Shown here piece by piece: positions 1 through 8,820 of a stretch of 64,000 bases of DNA. Numbering within the stretch: position 1 is the stretch's first letter; the number at the start of each line of letters is the position of its first letter. The notes under the pieces are model-generated. The model saw only the letters and a list, made by a program, of their open reading frames with translations. It had not been told where the DNA came from and did no database searches. Origin of the DNA: Thalassotalea sp. 273M-4 (GTDB lineage: Bacteria > Pseudomonadota > Gammaproteobacteria > Enterobacterales > Alteromonadaceae); the NCBI RefSeq assembly GCF_041410465.1, contig NZ_CP166961.1, positions 3,286,001 to 3,350,000 on the forward strand, in the 5' to 3' direction. The position numbers and the translations under genes are program-made.

Positions 1-461
<461 letters not shown>

Positions 462-666
462 AAAAAGTTGTTTTTTGATTCCGAAGAATCGACTCAATGA
501 ATTTGCTGGTTGTTTTCACTTGAAAAGTAAAAACAAACTTTACATAAAACATATGTATATATTTTGTGTGTCATCATCATTAAGTTAATGTGCTACCGGT
601 ATAAATACTTAGTAGCTTTGTAAATCAATCTTAATGTGAGTGCCCACACAAATTGCATGATAACTA

Positions 667-699
667 ATTGTTAAAGAACTTAGATGAATACTCATCTAA
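667..699 (-). promoter_or_regulatory. rrn leader antitermination site (boxB hairpin followed by boxA)
   Basis: On the minus strand an 8-bp stem (TTAGATGA/TCATCTAA, 680-687 with 692-699, 4-nt loop) is followed directly by GTTCTTTAACAAT (667-679). The latter matches the gammaproteobacterial rrn boxA TGCTCTTTAACAAT at most positions. The boxB-then-boxA order about 200 nt before the 16S 5' end is the standard Nus-factor antitermination arrangement. Between boxA and the 16S end (462-666) lies the leader/processing spacer, in which I see no gene. Confidence 0.85.
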
Positions 700-753
700 A
701 GAGCAAAAATCGCATTCGTTTTTGCCGTTGCTTTTCGTTGAAAGCGGATGCGC

Positions 754-781
754 ATTCTACGCATCTGAAGTTTAATGTCAA
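754..781 (-). promoter_or_regulatory. rrn promoter, proximal (P2-position)
   Basis: On the minus strand, -35 TTGACA (776-781), a 16-bp spacer and -10 TAGAAT (754-759), followed by GCGCATCC as discriminator. This is a near-consensus sigma-70 rRNA promoter. The GC-rich discriminator is typical of stringently (ppGpp/DksA) controlled stable-RNA promoters. Transcription would start near 747 and run through boxB-boxA into 16S. Confidence 0.9.
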
Positions 782-890
782 CCGTTTTTAAAATCTTTTT
801 TGAAAAAGTTTTTAAACCAGAATTTGCTTAAAACTCCCTTCACACTTGGCTTGTCAACCTTGTTGCCTAACCCCGTGGAAGTGGATGCGC

Positions 891-918
891 ATTTTAGGGA
901 TTTTCCCGTCCCCGTCAA
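891..918 (-). promoter_or_regulatory. rrn promoter, distal (P1-position)
   Basis: On the minus strand, -35 TTGACG (913-918), 16-bp spacer, -10 TAAAAT (891-896) and the same GCGCATCC discriminator as the downstream promoter. AT-rich sequence just upstream (919-944) could serve as an UP element. Two tandem promoters 137 bp apart with identical discriminators are typical of rrn operons. A third TTGACA (852-857) lies between them but has no good -10. Confidence 0.88.
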
Positions 919-984
919 CTGTTTTTTTCAGGTTTATTGAAAATAGCGAACGTTCGCTCAAAAAGCGAACAATTAAGCATTCAA

Positions 985-1016
985 AACACCTTTAACGGCC
1001 GGCTTAATTAGGTGTT
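985..1016 (-). terminator. probable terminator after glgX
   Basis: The stem AACACCT/AGGTGTT (985-991 with 1010-1016) continues with TTAA/TTAA (992-995 with 1004-1007) after a 2-nt bulge and encloses a GC-rich loop. It lies 7 nt past the glgX stop, and on the minus strand is followed by TTGAATGC, a poor U-tract. A second hairpin (952-970, stem GTTCGCT) follows further downstream. Some terminator is expected here because glgX points straight at the rrn promoters. Confidence 0.5.
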
Positions 1017-1022
1017 ATCGAT

Positions 1023-3128
1023 TTATTTCTGGTTGTATACGTATACTGTGCAGCTATATGGGTCTATGGTGAGCATTGTACTTGTCATTGGTGTTGCGGT
1101 CATTTCAGCTTTGTCATCAGCCGTGTTCAATAATAAACTCCAATCACCACCTATCTCTGGTAGCTGAAATTTACATTCATGGTCATGAGCATTAAAAATG
1201 ATCATCAAGGCATCATCTTGATGCTCCTGTTGCTTTGATGGTGAATGCTCAGTATCGGCGAGTAAAAGAGCAAAGCACTTTAAAGAACGATTAACCCAAT
1301 TGTTTTCGTTCATCGGCTCGCCATGACAATTAAACCAGCTCAAATCTTTTAAACCTGTTTTTTTAGATACGGTATGGCCATGCTGATATTGTAAACGGTT
1401 TAATAAAGGGTGGTTCTTACGAAACTGGATAAGTTGCTTAACAAACTCAACCTGTTCATTGCTCTCTGTTTGCCAATTGAACCAAGTGAGCTCATTGTCT
1501 TGACAATAAGCGTTATTGTTTCCGCGTTGTGAATGATTGCGCTCATCGCCGGCAAGCAGCATCGGTGAACCTTGGGATAAAAACAAGGTGGCTAAGATAT
1601 TACGCTTTTGTTGCGTGCGTATTCGATTGATGGTTGGATCAGAGGTTTCACCTTCTACCCCATAATTGCAACTAAAGTTGCCATCATGGCCATCATGATT
1701 ACCTTCACCATTGGCCTCATTGTGACGTTTTTCATAGGTAACCAAATCATGTAAGGTGTAGCCATCGTGGGCTGTTACGTAATTAATACTGGCAAATGGA
1801 CGTCGTCCGCCATGTTCAAATAAATCAGCACTGCCATGGAGGCGACTTGCTAATTCGGGGAGCATGTTCTCATCACCACGCCAAAAGCGCCTAACCGCAT
1901 CGCGAAATCGATCATTCCATTCCGACCAACCACCGGGGAATTGCCCCAATTTATAGCCATCTGTTCCGATGTCCCAAGGTTCTGCGATTAATTTAACGCC
2001 CGCAAGAGTTGGATCTTGTTTTAAAGCGGCAAAAAAAGACGAGTGCGAAAAGAAACTGTCGTTACCGTAATAATCTTTGCGCCCTAAAATGGTGGCTAAA
2101 TCAAAACGAAAACCATCAACCCCCATGACATCAACCCAATAGCGCAAGCTGTCCATGACCAATTGTAAAACCCTTGGGTGACCCAGGTTTAAGGTATTGC
2201 CACAGCCAGAAAAATTCAGATAGAAGCGGTTATCTACAGGATCGAGGCGATAATAGCTTTTATTATCTATACCCTTAAAACTATACGTTGGCCCTAAATG
2301 ATTGCCCTCTGCAGTATGGTTATAAACCACATCTAAAATAACTTGAATGCCTGCCTGATGAAAAGCCTGCACCATTTGTTGAAATTCGCTTAAATCTTGG
2401 GTGTGGCAGTATCTAGGTTCGGGCGCAAAAAAGCCAATTGAGTTGTAGCCCCAATAATTTTTAAGACCTTTTTCCAAAACAAACGATTCGTCAAAAAAAG
2501 CTTGTACTGGTAACAGTTCAATACTGGTGATGGCTAAATCTTGTAGATATTGAATCACCGAAGGTTGGCTTAAGGCTTTAAATGTGCCTCGCATTTGCAC
2601 TGGCACCTCGGGGTTTAACTGAGTGAATCCTTTTACATGCGCTTCGTAAATAATGGTTTCGTTATCGGCAATATCAACGCGACTATTTAAGCCTGCAAGT
2701 TTTTCGGTGACCACACACTTAGGCATGACATCTGCGTTATCACTGGTATCTAAAATCAGATCTCGCTGGCTTGCACGCGTATCAAAGCCATAATGTTTTT
2801 TAGAATAGCCAAAGCTGCGGTTAAGTTGTTTGGCATAAGGGTCGAGCAAAAGTTTATGTGGATTAAAGCGATGGCCATGGTGAGGATCATAAGGGCCATA
2901 GACTCGATAACCATATAAAGTACCAGGCTTTATATTTGCGATGTAAGCATGCCAGACTTCGTCGGTGTATTCCGTAAAGGTAATGCGTTCGATTTCTTCT
3001 TCGGTGTCAGCGTCAAATAAACACAATTCAACCTTGCTCGCATGCGCCGAAAAGATGGCAAAATTGGTGCCGTTACCATCAAATGTTGCGCCAAGTGGAT
3101 AGGGCTTACCTGGTGAAGTTACCGTCAT
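1023..3128 (-). CDS. glgX: Glycogen debranching enzyme GlgX
   Basis: 701 aa, cytoplasmic GH13 isoamylase-type enzyme that hydrolyses the alpha-1,6 branches left on phosphorylase limit dextrins. An N-terminal CBM48/isoamylase domain (about residues 8-150) precedes the (beta/alpha)8 barrel. Visible GH13 motifs are DVVYNHTAEG, GFRFDLATIL (nucleophile Asp), LIAEPWDIG (acid/base Glu) and VTAHDGYTLHDLV. The glycine/asparagine/histidine-rich loop after YEKRHNEANGEG is characteristic of GlgX. It is the last gene of glgP-glgB-glgX: its ATG lies 6 nt past the glgB stop, so the two are probably translationally linked. Length is slightly above E. coli GlgX (about 657 aa). Confidence 0.95.
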   Translation of the reverse strand: MTVTSPGKPYPLGATFDGNGTNFAIFSAHASKVELCLFDADTEEEIERITFTEYTDEVWHAYIANIKPGTLYGYRVYGPYDPHHGHRFNPHKLLLDPYAKQLNRSFGYSKKHYGFDTRASQRDLILDTSDNADVMPKCVVTEKLAGLNSRVDIADNETIIYEAHVKGFTQLNPEVPVQMRGTFKALSQPSVIQYLQDLAITSIELLPVQAFFDESFVLEKGLKNYWGYNSIGFFAPEPRYCHTQDLSEFQQMVQAFHQAGIQVILDVVYNHTAEGNHLGPTYSFKGIDNKSYYRLDPVDNRFYLNFSGCGNTLNLGHPRVLQLVMDSLRYWVDVMGVDGFRFDLATILGRKDYYGNDSFFSHSSFFAALKQDPTLAGVKLIAEPWDIGTDGYKLGQFPGGWSEWNDRFRDAVRRFWRGDENMLPELASRLHGSADLFEHGGRRPFASINYVTAHDGYTLHDLVTYEKRHNEANGEGNHDGHDGNFSCNYGVEGETSDPTINRIRTQQKRNILATLFLSQGSPMLLAGDERNHSQRGNNNAYCQDNELTWFNWQTESNEQVEFVKQLIQFRKNHPLLNRLQYQHGHTVSKKTGLKDLSWFNCHGEPMNENNWVNRSLKCFALLLADTEHSPSKQQEHQDDALMIIFNAHDHECKFQLPEIGGDWSLLLNTADDKAEMTATPMTSTMLTIDPYSCTVYVYNQK

Positions 3129-3134
3129 TAAACA

Positions 3135-5327
3135 TTAACCTTGCAATTCAAAAACCATCGTAGCAAGTGGCGGGACGGTAATTTCAATGGATTGCTCAAA
3201 CCCTTGCCAAACGATCGACTGGGCGTAAGCACCGTGAATATTGCCTTGATCACTGCCACCATAAATAGCCGCATCAGAATTAAAAATTTCTCGGTGTAAT
3301 CCTGTTCTTGGCGTCCCCACTCTAAAATTATGATGCAGAGTGGGAGTAAAGTTACACACCACCAACATGGGATTGGTGCCTGCATCACCGAAACGTATAT
3401 AACTATAAATCGATTGTGCCGCATTTTCATAATCTATCCATTGAAAGCCTCCGGGCTCGCAATCTAATTGATGTAATGCGGGGTAGGTACGATAAATATG
3501 GTTCAAGTCTTTCACCAACTGTTGTACACCTCGGTGATTATCATATTCCAGCAGATGCCAGTCCAAACCTTGCTGATGATCCCACTCTTTCGCTTGGGCA
3601 AATTCACAGCCCATAAACAACAATTTTTTTCCTGGGTGGGTCCACATAAAACCATAATAGGCTCGTAAATTAGCAAACCGCTGCCATTCATCACCCGGCA
3701 TCCGCCCTAAGATAGAACCTTTACCATGCACGACTTCATCATGGGATAGAGGCAAAACAAAGTTTTCATCAAAAGCGTACACCAAACCAAAACTAATTTC
3801 ATTATGATGATGCTGACGATAAATAGGGTCACGTTTTATATACTCTAGAGTGTCATTCATCCACCCCATGTTCCATTTAAAACCAAACCCCAAGCCACCA
3901 GAGTCAGTTGGGCGTGATACGCCAGGCCAAGAGGTGGACTCTTCGGCTACCGAAAACGCCCCTGGGTAGTTTGCGTACAACTCGGCGTTAAATTGCTGTA
4001 GAAATTGCACCGCTTCTAAATTTTCATTACCACCGTGCTCATTTGGCACCCATTGACCGTGCTCACGACTGTAATCCAAATAAAGCATCGACGCGACAGC
4101 ATCAACCCGCACCCCATCAACGTGGTAGGTGTCTAACCAATGAAAAGCACTGGCGCGCAAAAAATTGGCAACTTCGGTTCGGCCATAATTGTAAATCAGT
4201 GTATTCCAGTCTGGGTGAAAGCCTTTTCGGGTATCTTGATGTTCGTATAAACAGGTACCATCAAATTTGGCAAGACCATGCTGATCAACAGGAAAATGCC
4301 CAGGTACCCAATCAATTAATAGCCCTAAGTTGGCCTGATGGCATGTGTCGACAAAATATTTAAAGTCCTCTGGCGAACCATAGCGCGCCGTAGGGGCAAA
4401 AAGTCCAACAGGTTGATATCCCCATGAACCATCAAATGGATACTCGCTAATTGGCATTAATTGCACATGCGTAAAGCCCATTTCAATAACATAAGGGATC
4501 AAACGATTGGCAATGTCACGATAGTTTAAAAAATTATTCTCATGGTCCCGTTGCCAAGAACCTAGATGCAATTCATAAATGCTGATCGCACTTTTATGTG
4601 AATTTCGTAGTACTCGAGTATCCATCCAGTCGCGGTCTTGCCAGTGAAAGGGTTGTTCGGCGTTTATTACCGAAGAGGTTTCAGGACGATACTGCGCCTG
4701 CACGGCATAAGGATCGGCCTTTAAAGGAAGAAGATGACCGTTGCCGTCTTTGATTTCAAACTTATAATTACAGCCAGCTTTGAGTTCATTTGCGGTAGAG
4801 CCAAAAGGGATGAATATTTCCCAGATCCCGCATCCAATGCGACGCCTTAAAGGATGGACTCGACCATCCCACTGATTAAAATCGCCAACGACTGCAACGT
4901 GGCTGGCATTAGGCGCCCAAACAGCAAAGGATACGCCCTCGACGCCATCATGATTAACACAGTGAGCGCCCAGTTTTTTATAGGGTGTTTGGTGCTTACC
5001 TTCGGCCAACAAATAAATATCCATTTCACCTAAGATGGTCGAGCAAGAAAAAGGGTCAATAAAGCACCGTTCACCCGTATGACTTTCCACTTTAAGTTGG
5101 TAATCAAAATAGTGTTGATGCGACGTTACTTGACTGAAAAAACCGCTGGCATCAAGTTGGTCTAATGCGACAATGTCTTTACCTTGGCTATCGAGTAAAA
5201 ACACCTTAGTCGCCTCCGGTAAAAAGCAATTAATTTGCCAAAAACCGTCGTCATTTTGATGTAACCCTAAAAAGCCAAAGGGATCATGATGACGAGCACT
5301 CTTTATCGCCTGTATTTGATCTTGCAT
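3135..5327 (-). CDS. glgB: 1,4-alpha-glucan branching enzyme GlgB
   Basis: 730 aa, close to E. coli GlgB (728 aa). It cuts alpha-1,4 glucan chains and re-attaches them by alpha-1,6 links to branch glycogen. Visible domains are an N-terminal GlgB-specific domain (about 1-110), CBM48 (about 120-215, SFAVWAPNASHVAVVGDFNQ), the GH13 barrel (about 250-600) and a C-terminal beta domain. Catalytic signatures are DGVRVDAVASMLYLDYS (nucleophile Asp, about residue 400), FSVAEESTSWPGVSRP (acid Glu) and LPLSHDEVVHGKGS. The ATG at 5327 has GGAG 9 nt upstream. It sits 70 bp after glgP and 6 bp before glgX, in one operon. Confidence 0.97.
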   Translation of the reverse strand: MQDQIQAIKSARHHDPFGFLGLHQNDDGFWQINCFLPEATKVFLLDSQGKDIVALDQLDASGFFSQVTSHQHYFDYQLKVESHTGERCFIDPFSCSTILGEMDIYLLAEGKHQTPYKKLGAHCVNHDGVEGVSFAVWAPNASHVAVVGDFNQWDGRVHPLRRRIGCGIWEIFIPFGSTANELKAGCNYKFEIKDGNGHLLPLKADPYAVQAQYRPETSSVINAEQPFHWQDRDWMDTRVLRNSHKSAISIYELHLGSWQRDHENNFLNYRDIANRLIPYVIEMGFTHVQLMPISEYPFDGSWGYQPVGLFAPTARYGSPEDFKYFVDTCHQANLGLLIDWVPGHFPVDQHGLAKFDGTCLYEHQDTRKGFHPDWNTLIYNYGRTEVANFLRASAFHWLDTYHVDGVRVDAVASMLYLDYSREHGQWVPNEHGGNENLEAVQFLQQFNAELYANYPGAFSVAEESTSWPGVSRPTDSGGLGFGFKWNMGWMNDTLEYIKRDPIYRQHHHNEISFGLVYAFDENFVLPLSHDEVVHGKGSILGRMPGDEWQRFANLRAYYGFMWTHPGKKLLFMGCEFAQAKEWDHQQGLDWHLLEYDNHRGVQQLVKDLNHIYRTYPALHQLDCEPGGFQWIDYENAAQSIYSYIRFGDAGTNPMLVVCNFTPTLHHNFRVGTPRTGLHREIFNSDAAIYGGSDQGNIHGAYAQSIVWQGFEQSIEITVPPLATMVFELQG

Positions 5328-5397
5328 CTACGCCAGCTCCTTGCTGCTGATAATAAAAAGAAAGCTTTAGCACCTAACCTTTGTCTACTAACGATAC

Positions 5398-7854
5398 CTA
5401 AGTTCTAGGGGTTAAGTTCCAGATGTGTTCAGAATAGTCCTGTATAGAACGATCTGAGGTAAATTTACCCATACTGGCCGTGTTTATAATCATCATTTTT
5501 GCCCATCGTGCTTTATCTTTATATGCCTTATCGAGCTCGTTATTGGCGCGACAATAATCATCAAAGTCCGCCAACACCCGATAAGGGTCGCCCCCTTCGA
5601 GCAAACTGTATGGAATGGCTGATAGCTCACCCGGTCGTCCTGGGGTGAAATAATCTGACTGCAACCAATCTAACACCGCTTTAATTTCGGAGTTCGAATT
5701 ATAATAATCCCAAGGGTTATAACCATTTTTTGCCAGATGTTTTATTTGATCAACATCATGGCCAAAAATAAATACATTTTCCGCGCCAACTTCTTCAGCT
5801 ATTTCAATATTTGCGCCATCTAGGGTACCCAAGGTGGCCGCACCATTAAGCGCTAACTTCATATTACCCGTACCAGATGCCTCTTTACCTGCGGTAGAAA
5901 TCTGCTCTGAAACATCGGCGGCAGGGATTATCTTCTCAGCCAGCGTTACGCGATAATTAGGCAAAAAAACTATTTTTATTTTGTCTTTTATTCGAGCATC
6001 ACTATTAATTTTTTCGGCGGCTTTATTAATTGCGTAAATAATTTCCTTCGCTAGGTAATACCCTGGTGCGGCTTTTGCACCAAAGATGAACACCCGGGGG
6101 TGGATATCGTAATCAGGGTTATCTAATAAACGTCGATATAACGCTAAAATATGTAAGAAATTTAAGTGCTGACGTTTGTATTCATGTAAGCGCTTAATTT
6201 GCACATCAAAGATGGCATCAGCACTGACTTCAACGCCTATTAATTTTTTAATTTCCTGCGCCAGTTTTATCTTATTTTGGTGTTTTATTGCCATGTACTG
6301 CTGTTGAAATTGTGGATCGTCGGCGAACTCTTTAAGCGCAGTTAAGGCATCTAAATGTTTTGCCCAATCAACCTCTATTTTCGAGTTAATTAATTTGGAC
6401 AAGGCCGGATTGCACGCTTTTAACCAACGTCTAGGCGTAATACCATTGGTCACATTGGTTAATTTTCCAGGGTAGAGCTGATCAAATTCAGGAAATAAAT
6501 CTGCTTTAACCAAGTCCGAATGTAGTTTAGCCACGCCATTGACTTTAAACGATGAAATCACACACAAATGCGCCATTCGTACCATTTTTGTGGGGCCTTC
6601 TTCAATGAGTGACAAACGATGGCGAACCCCCACATCTTGAGGCCAAAGAGCCTCGACTTCATGATCTAAAAAGTAAGCATTAATTAAATATAAAATCTCA
6701 AGGTGTCGAGGTAGAACTTTTTCAAATAAATGTACCGCCCACTTTTCTAATGCTTCGGGTAACAACGTATGGTTGGTGTAGGCGAATACTTTTCGACAAA
6801 GCGCAAAAGCATCACTAAAACTAAAGTCTTGCTCGTCAATTAGCACTCGCATGAGCTCTAATATGGCGATGGTAGGGTGGGTATCATTTAATTGTATAAC
6901 CACCTGTTTGGGAAACTCGCGCCAATCACCGTTAAATTGCTGTTTAAACCGCACGATAATGTCGGCAATAGAGCACGCACAGAAAAAATATTGCTGAATA
7001 AACCGCAACTCTTTACCTGCAGTGGTTTCATCATTGGGATACAAAACACGGGAAATATCTTGGGCGCGATTCTGTGCGCTGGATGCATTTTGATAATCAC
7101 CAGCATTAAATTGTGACCAGTCAAAATGAGCCGATGCACGTGACTCCCATAATCTTAAGGTATTAACCGACTTTGAATGATACCCCACAATGGGTACATC
7201 CCAAGGCACGCCTTTAATGGTTTGTCCTGGATGCCATTCTTTTTTAAGTCTACCATCGGCTTGAGTGATGGTTTCGACCCGACCAAAGAGTTTCACTTGT
7301 TGAATTAATTCAGGTCGACACACTTCCCAAGCATTACCATAAACACGCCATTCATCTGGTGTTTCTATTTGTCGACAGTCATGAAATTGCTGTTTAAATA
7401 AACCATTTTCATAATGAATCCCGTAGCCAATCGCATTGAAGTCAAGGGTGGCCAATGAGTCGAGAAAGCAAGCGGCTAAACGCCCCAAACCGCCATTGCC
7501 TAAGGCAAGATCGCTACCTTGTTCAAAAATATCTTCTATGTCATAGCCTAAGCTCGTGACCGCTTGCTCTGCCACGTCAAACAAACCTAAGTTATGTAAA
7601 TTATTCGACAGCATTCGTCCCATTAAATATTCTAACGATAAGTAATTGATAGACCGGCTTTTATGTTCATGATGATAGTGATCTGTTTCAGTCATTTTGG
7701 CAAAAATGACCTCATTTACGGTCAAACATACTGCTCGCATAATCGCCGAGGGTTGGGCACGGTCAACAGCTCCTTTGGAGGTAAAATTTAAATGATGTTG
7801 AACGTGCTCTTTGAATTGTTGCGCTGTGAGTGACTTTACACTGGTTGCTGGCAT
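5398..7854 (-). CDS. glgP: Glycogen/maltodextrin phosphorylase
   Basis: 818 aa, GT35 family, normal length for bacterial glycogen phosphorylases (about 800-830). It releases glucose-1-phosphate from non-reducing ends of glycogen using pyridoxal phosphate. The PLP motif EASGTGNMKLALNG places the Schiff-base lysine at Lys666, and the conserved N-terminal NYLSLEYLMGR and GNGGLGRLAACFLDS segments are present. It is the promoter-proximal gene of glgP-glgB-glgX, with AAGGGA 11 nt before the ATG. No glgC or glgA is in the window, so synthesis of ADP-glucose and the linear chain must be encoded elsewhere. A maltodextrin (MalP-like) preference cannot be excluded from sequence alone. Confidence 0.96.
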   Translation of the reverse strand: MPATSVKSLTAQQFKEHVQHHLNFTSKGAVDRAQPSAIMRAVCLTVNEVIFAKMTETDHYHHEHKSRSINYLSLEYLMGRMLSNNLHNLGLFDVAEQAVTSLGYDIEDIFEQGSDLALGNGGLGRLAACFLDSLATLDFNAIGYGIHYENGLFKQQFHDCRQIETPDEWRVYGNAWEVCRPELIQQVKLFGRVETITQADGRLKKEWHPGQTIKGVPWDVPIVGYHSKSVNTLRLWESRASAHFDWSQFNAGDYQNASSAQNRAQDISRVLYPNDETTAGKELRFIQQYFFCACSIADIIVRFKQQFNGDWREFPKQVVIQLNDTHPTIAILELMRVLIDEQDFSFSDAFALCRKVFAYTNHTLLPEALEKWAVHLFEKVLPRHLEILYLINAYFLDHEVEALWPQDVGVRHRLSLIEEGPTKMVRMAHLCVISSFKVNGVAKLHSDLVKADLFPEFDQLYPGKLTNVTNGITPRRWLKACNPALSKLINSKIEVDWAKHLDALTALKEFADDPQFQQQYMAIKHQNKIKLAQEIKKLIGVEVSADAIFDVQIKRLHEYKRQHLNFLHILALYRRLLDNPDYDIHPRVFIFGAKAAPGYYLAKEIIYAINKAAEKINSDARIKDKIKIVFLPNYRVTLAEKIIPAADVSEQISTAGKEASGTGNMKLALNGAATLGTLDGANIEIAEEVGAENVFIFGHDVDQIKHLAKNGYNPWDYYNSNSEIKAVLDWLQSDYFTPGRPGELSAIPYSLLEGGDPYRVLADFDDYCRANNELDKAYKDKARWAKMMIINTASMGKFTSDRSIQDYSEHIWNLTPRT

Positions 7855-8253
7855 TATAAATATGATCCCTTCAAGTTTAAAAGCAGAGTGATTTAATCAA
7901 ACTAAAAGTATAGACCCAATAATCACTTATTCTGCTGCTAAGCTAAATTCTGAATGTAGCATTGTGAAAGAGGGCATCACCGCATATAAAAATTGGCCAG
8001 ATTAGGCTGGCGCTATACGTCTGGTTATATTTGGTGTTACACCGCCACATACATGCAGAGATTAAAGGTACTCAGTGAAATTTTTTATGATGGGAATGTA
8101 AATGGAATTAAGATAAGCTAATAAAAGTGAAAAAATATCCAAACGATTTTAGGTAAGTATCGGTCAAATAGGTAGAATTTCGCTTACATACTTTTTGATA
8201 AAAAGCGGAATGTTACTGGCACAAGTTGATTAGATTACGCCAAGGAAAGGGTT
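7855..8253. other. Divergent intergenic region glgP / PH-domain pair
   Basis: 399 bp between two divergent operons, so it must carry promoters for both directions. The sequence is AT-rich. I could not pick a -10/-35 pair I would defend on either strand. The only structured element I saw is a weak CGCTT/AAGCG dyad near 8180-8207. No open reading frame here looks like a gene. Confidence 0.5.
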
Positions 8254-8817
8254 ATGATAGAACAACAAACAGCTCAAGCAAATACCGAATTTTCGAACCA
8301 GCCTATAGATACTCGTCAGTTACCCAAAATAGAACAACTGGATTTTCAGCCCCTGTCAAAAAAGTTCGCGCCGACCAATAGACTGCTTAATCTTATCAGC
8401 ATACTGTTGATTGCCGTGGCGATATTAGGTCTTTTATACCAACCGATAATCCCTATAGCCAAGGGTATCGACAATATATTACATTGGATTTTGTGGTTAT
8501 TGTGTTCTCTGGGCATCTTGTTCACCTATTTATTGTACTTAGCCGATTTGAAAAAATCTTATGCTCTGCGCGAACAAGACATTAGCTTTCGCAGTGGCTT
8601 AATTTTTGAGAAAACAGTTAGCCAACCGATTTTACGGGTACAGCACGTAGAATTGCGTCGCGGACCGATAGATCGAAAAATAGGGTTAGCAAATTTGCAA
8701 GTATTCAGCGCGGGAGGGGCGTTACATACCTTTGAAATTCCAGGCCTTGAATATCAGACCGCCGAAGATATTCGCCAATTTATTTTGAGTCACAAAGATG
8801 TCAATGAACAAGGATAG
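8254..8817 (+). CDS. bPH2-domain membrane protein (YdbS-like, small partner)
   Basis: 187 aa. Two hydrophobic segments (about residues 47-68 and 74-98) anchor it in the inner membrane, followed by one bacterial PH-like domain (bPH2/YdbS family, about 105-180; YALREQDISFRSGLI through LQVFSAGGALHTFEIPGL). A good ribosome site (AAGGAAAGGG) precedes the ATG. It is the first gene of a two-gene operon; only 3 bp separate its stop from the larger bPH2 gene. In Bacillus the paired YdbS/YdbT proteins are linked to resistance against antimicrobial compounds. That role is not demonstrated in proteobacteria, so the function here is unknown. Confidence 0.85.
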   Translation: MIEQQTAQANTEFSNQPIDTRQLPKIEQLDFQPLSKKFAPTNRLLNLISILLIAVAILGLLYQPIIPIAKGIDNILHWILWLLCSLGILFTYLLYLADLKKSYALREQDISFRSGLIFEKTVSQPILRVQHVELRRGPIDRKIGLANLQVFSAGGALHTFEIPGLEYQTAEDIRQFILSHKDVNEQG

Positions 8818-8820
8818 TTT

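Noticed and set aside
829..857. Third rrn promoter candidate (TTGACA at 852-857)
   Set aside because: The -10 at the right distance would be GTTTTA or TTTTAA with a 17-18 bp spacer and no GC-rich discriminator; much weaker than the two flanking promoters.
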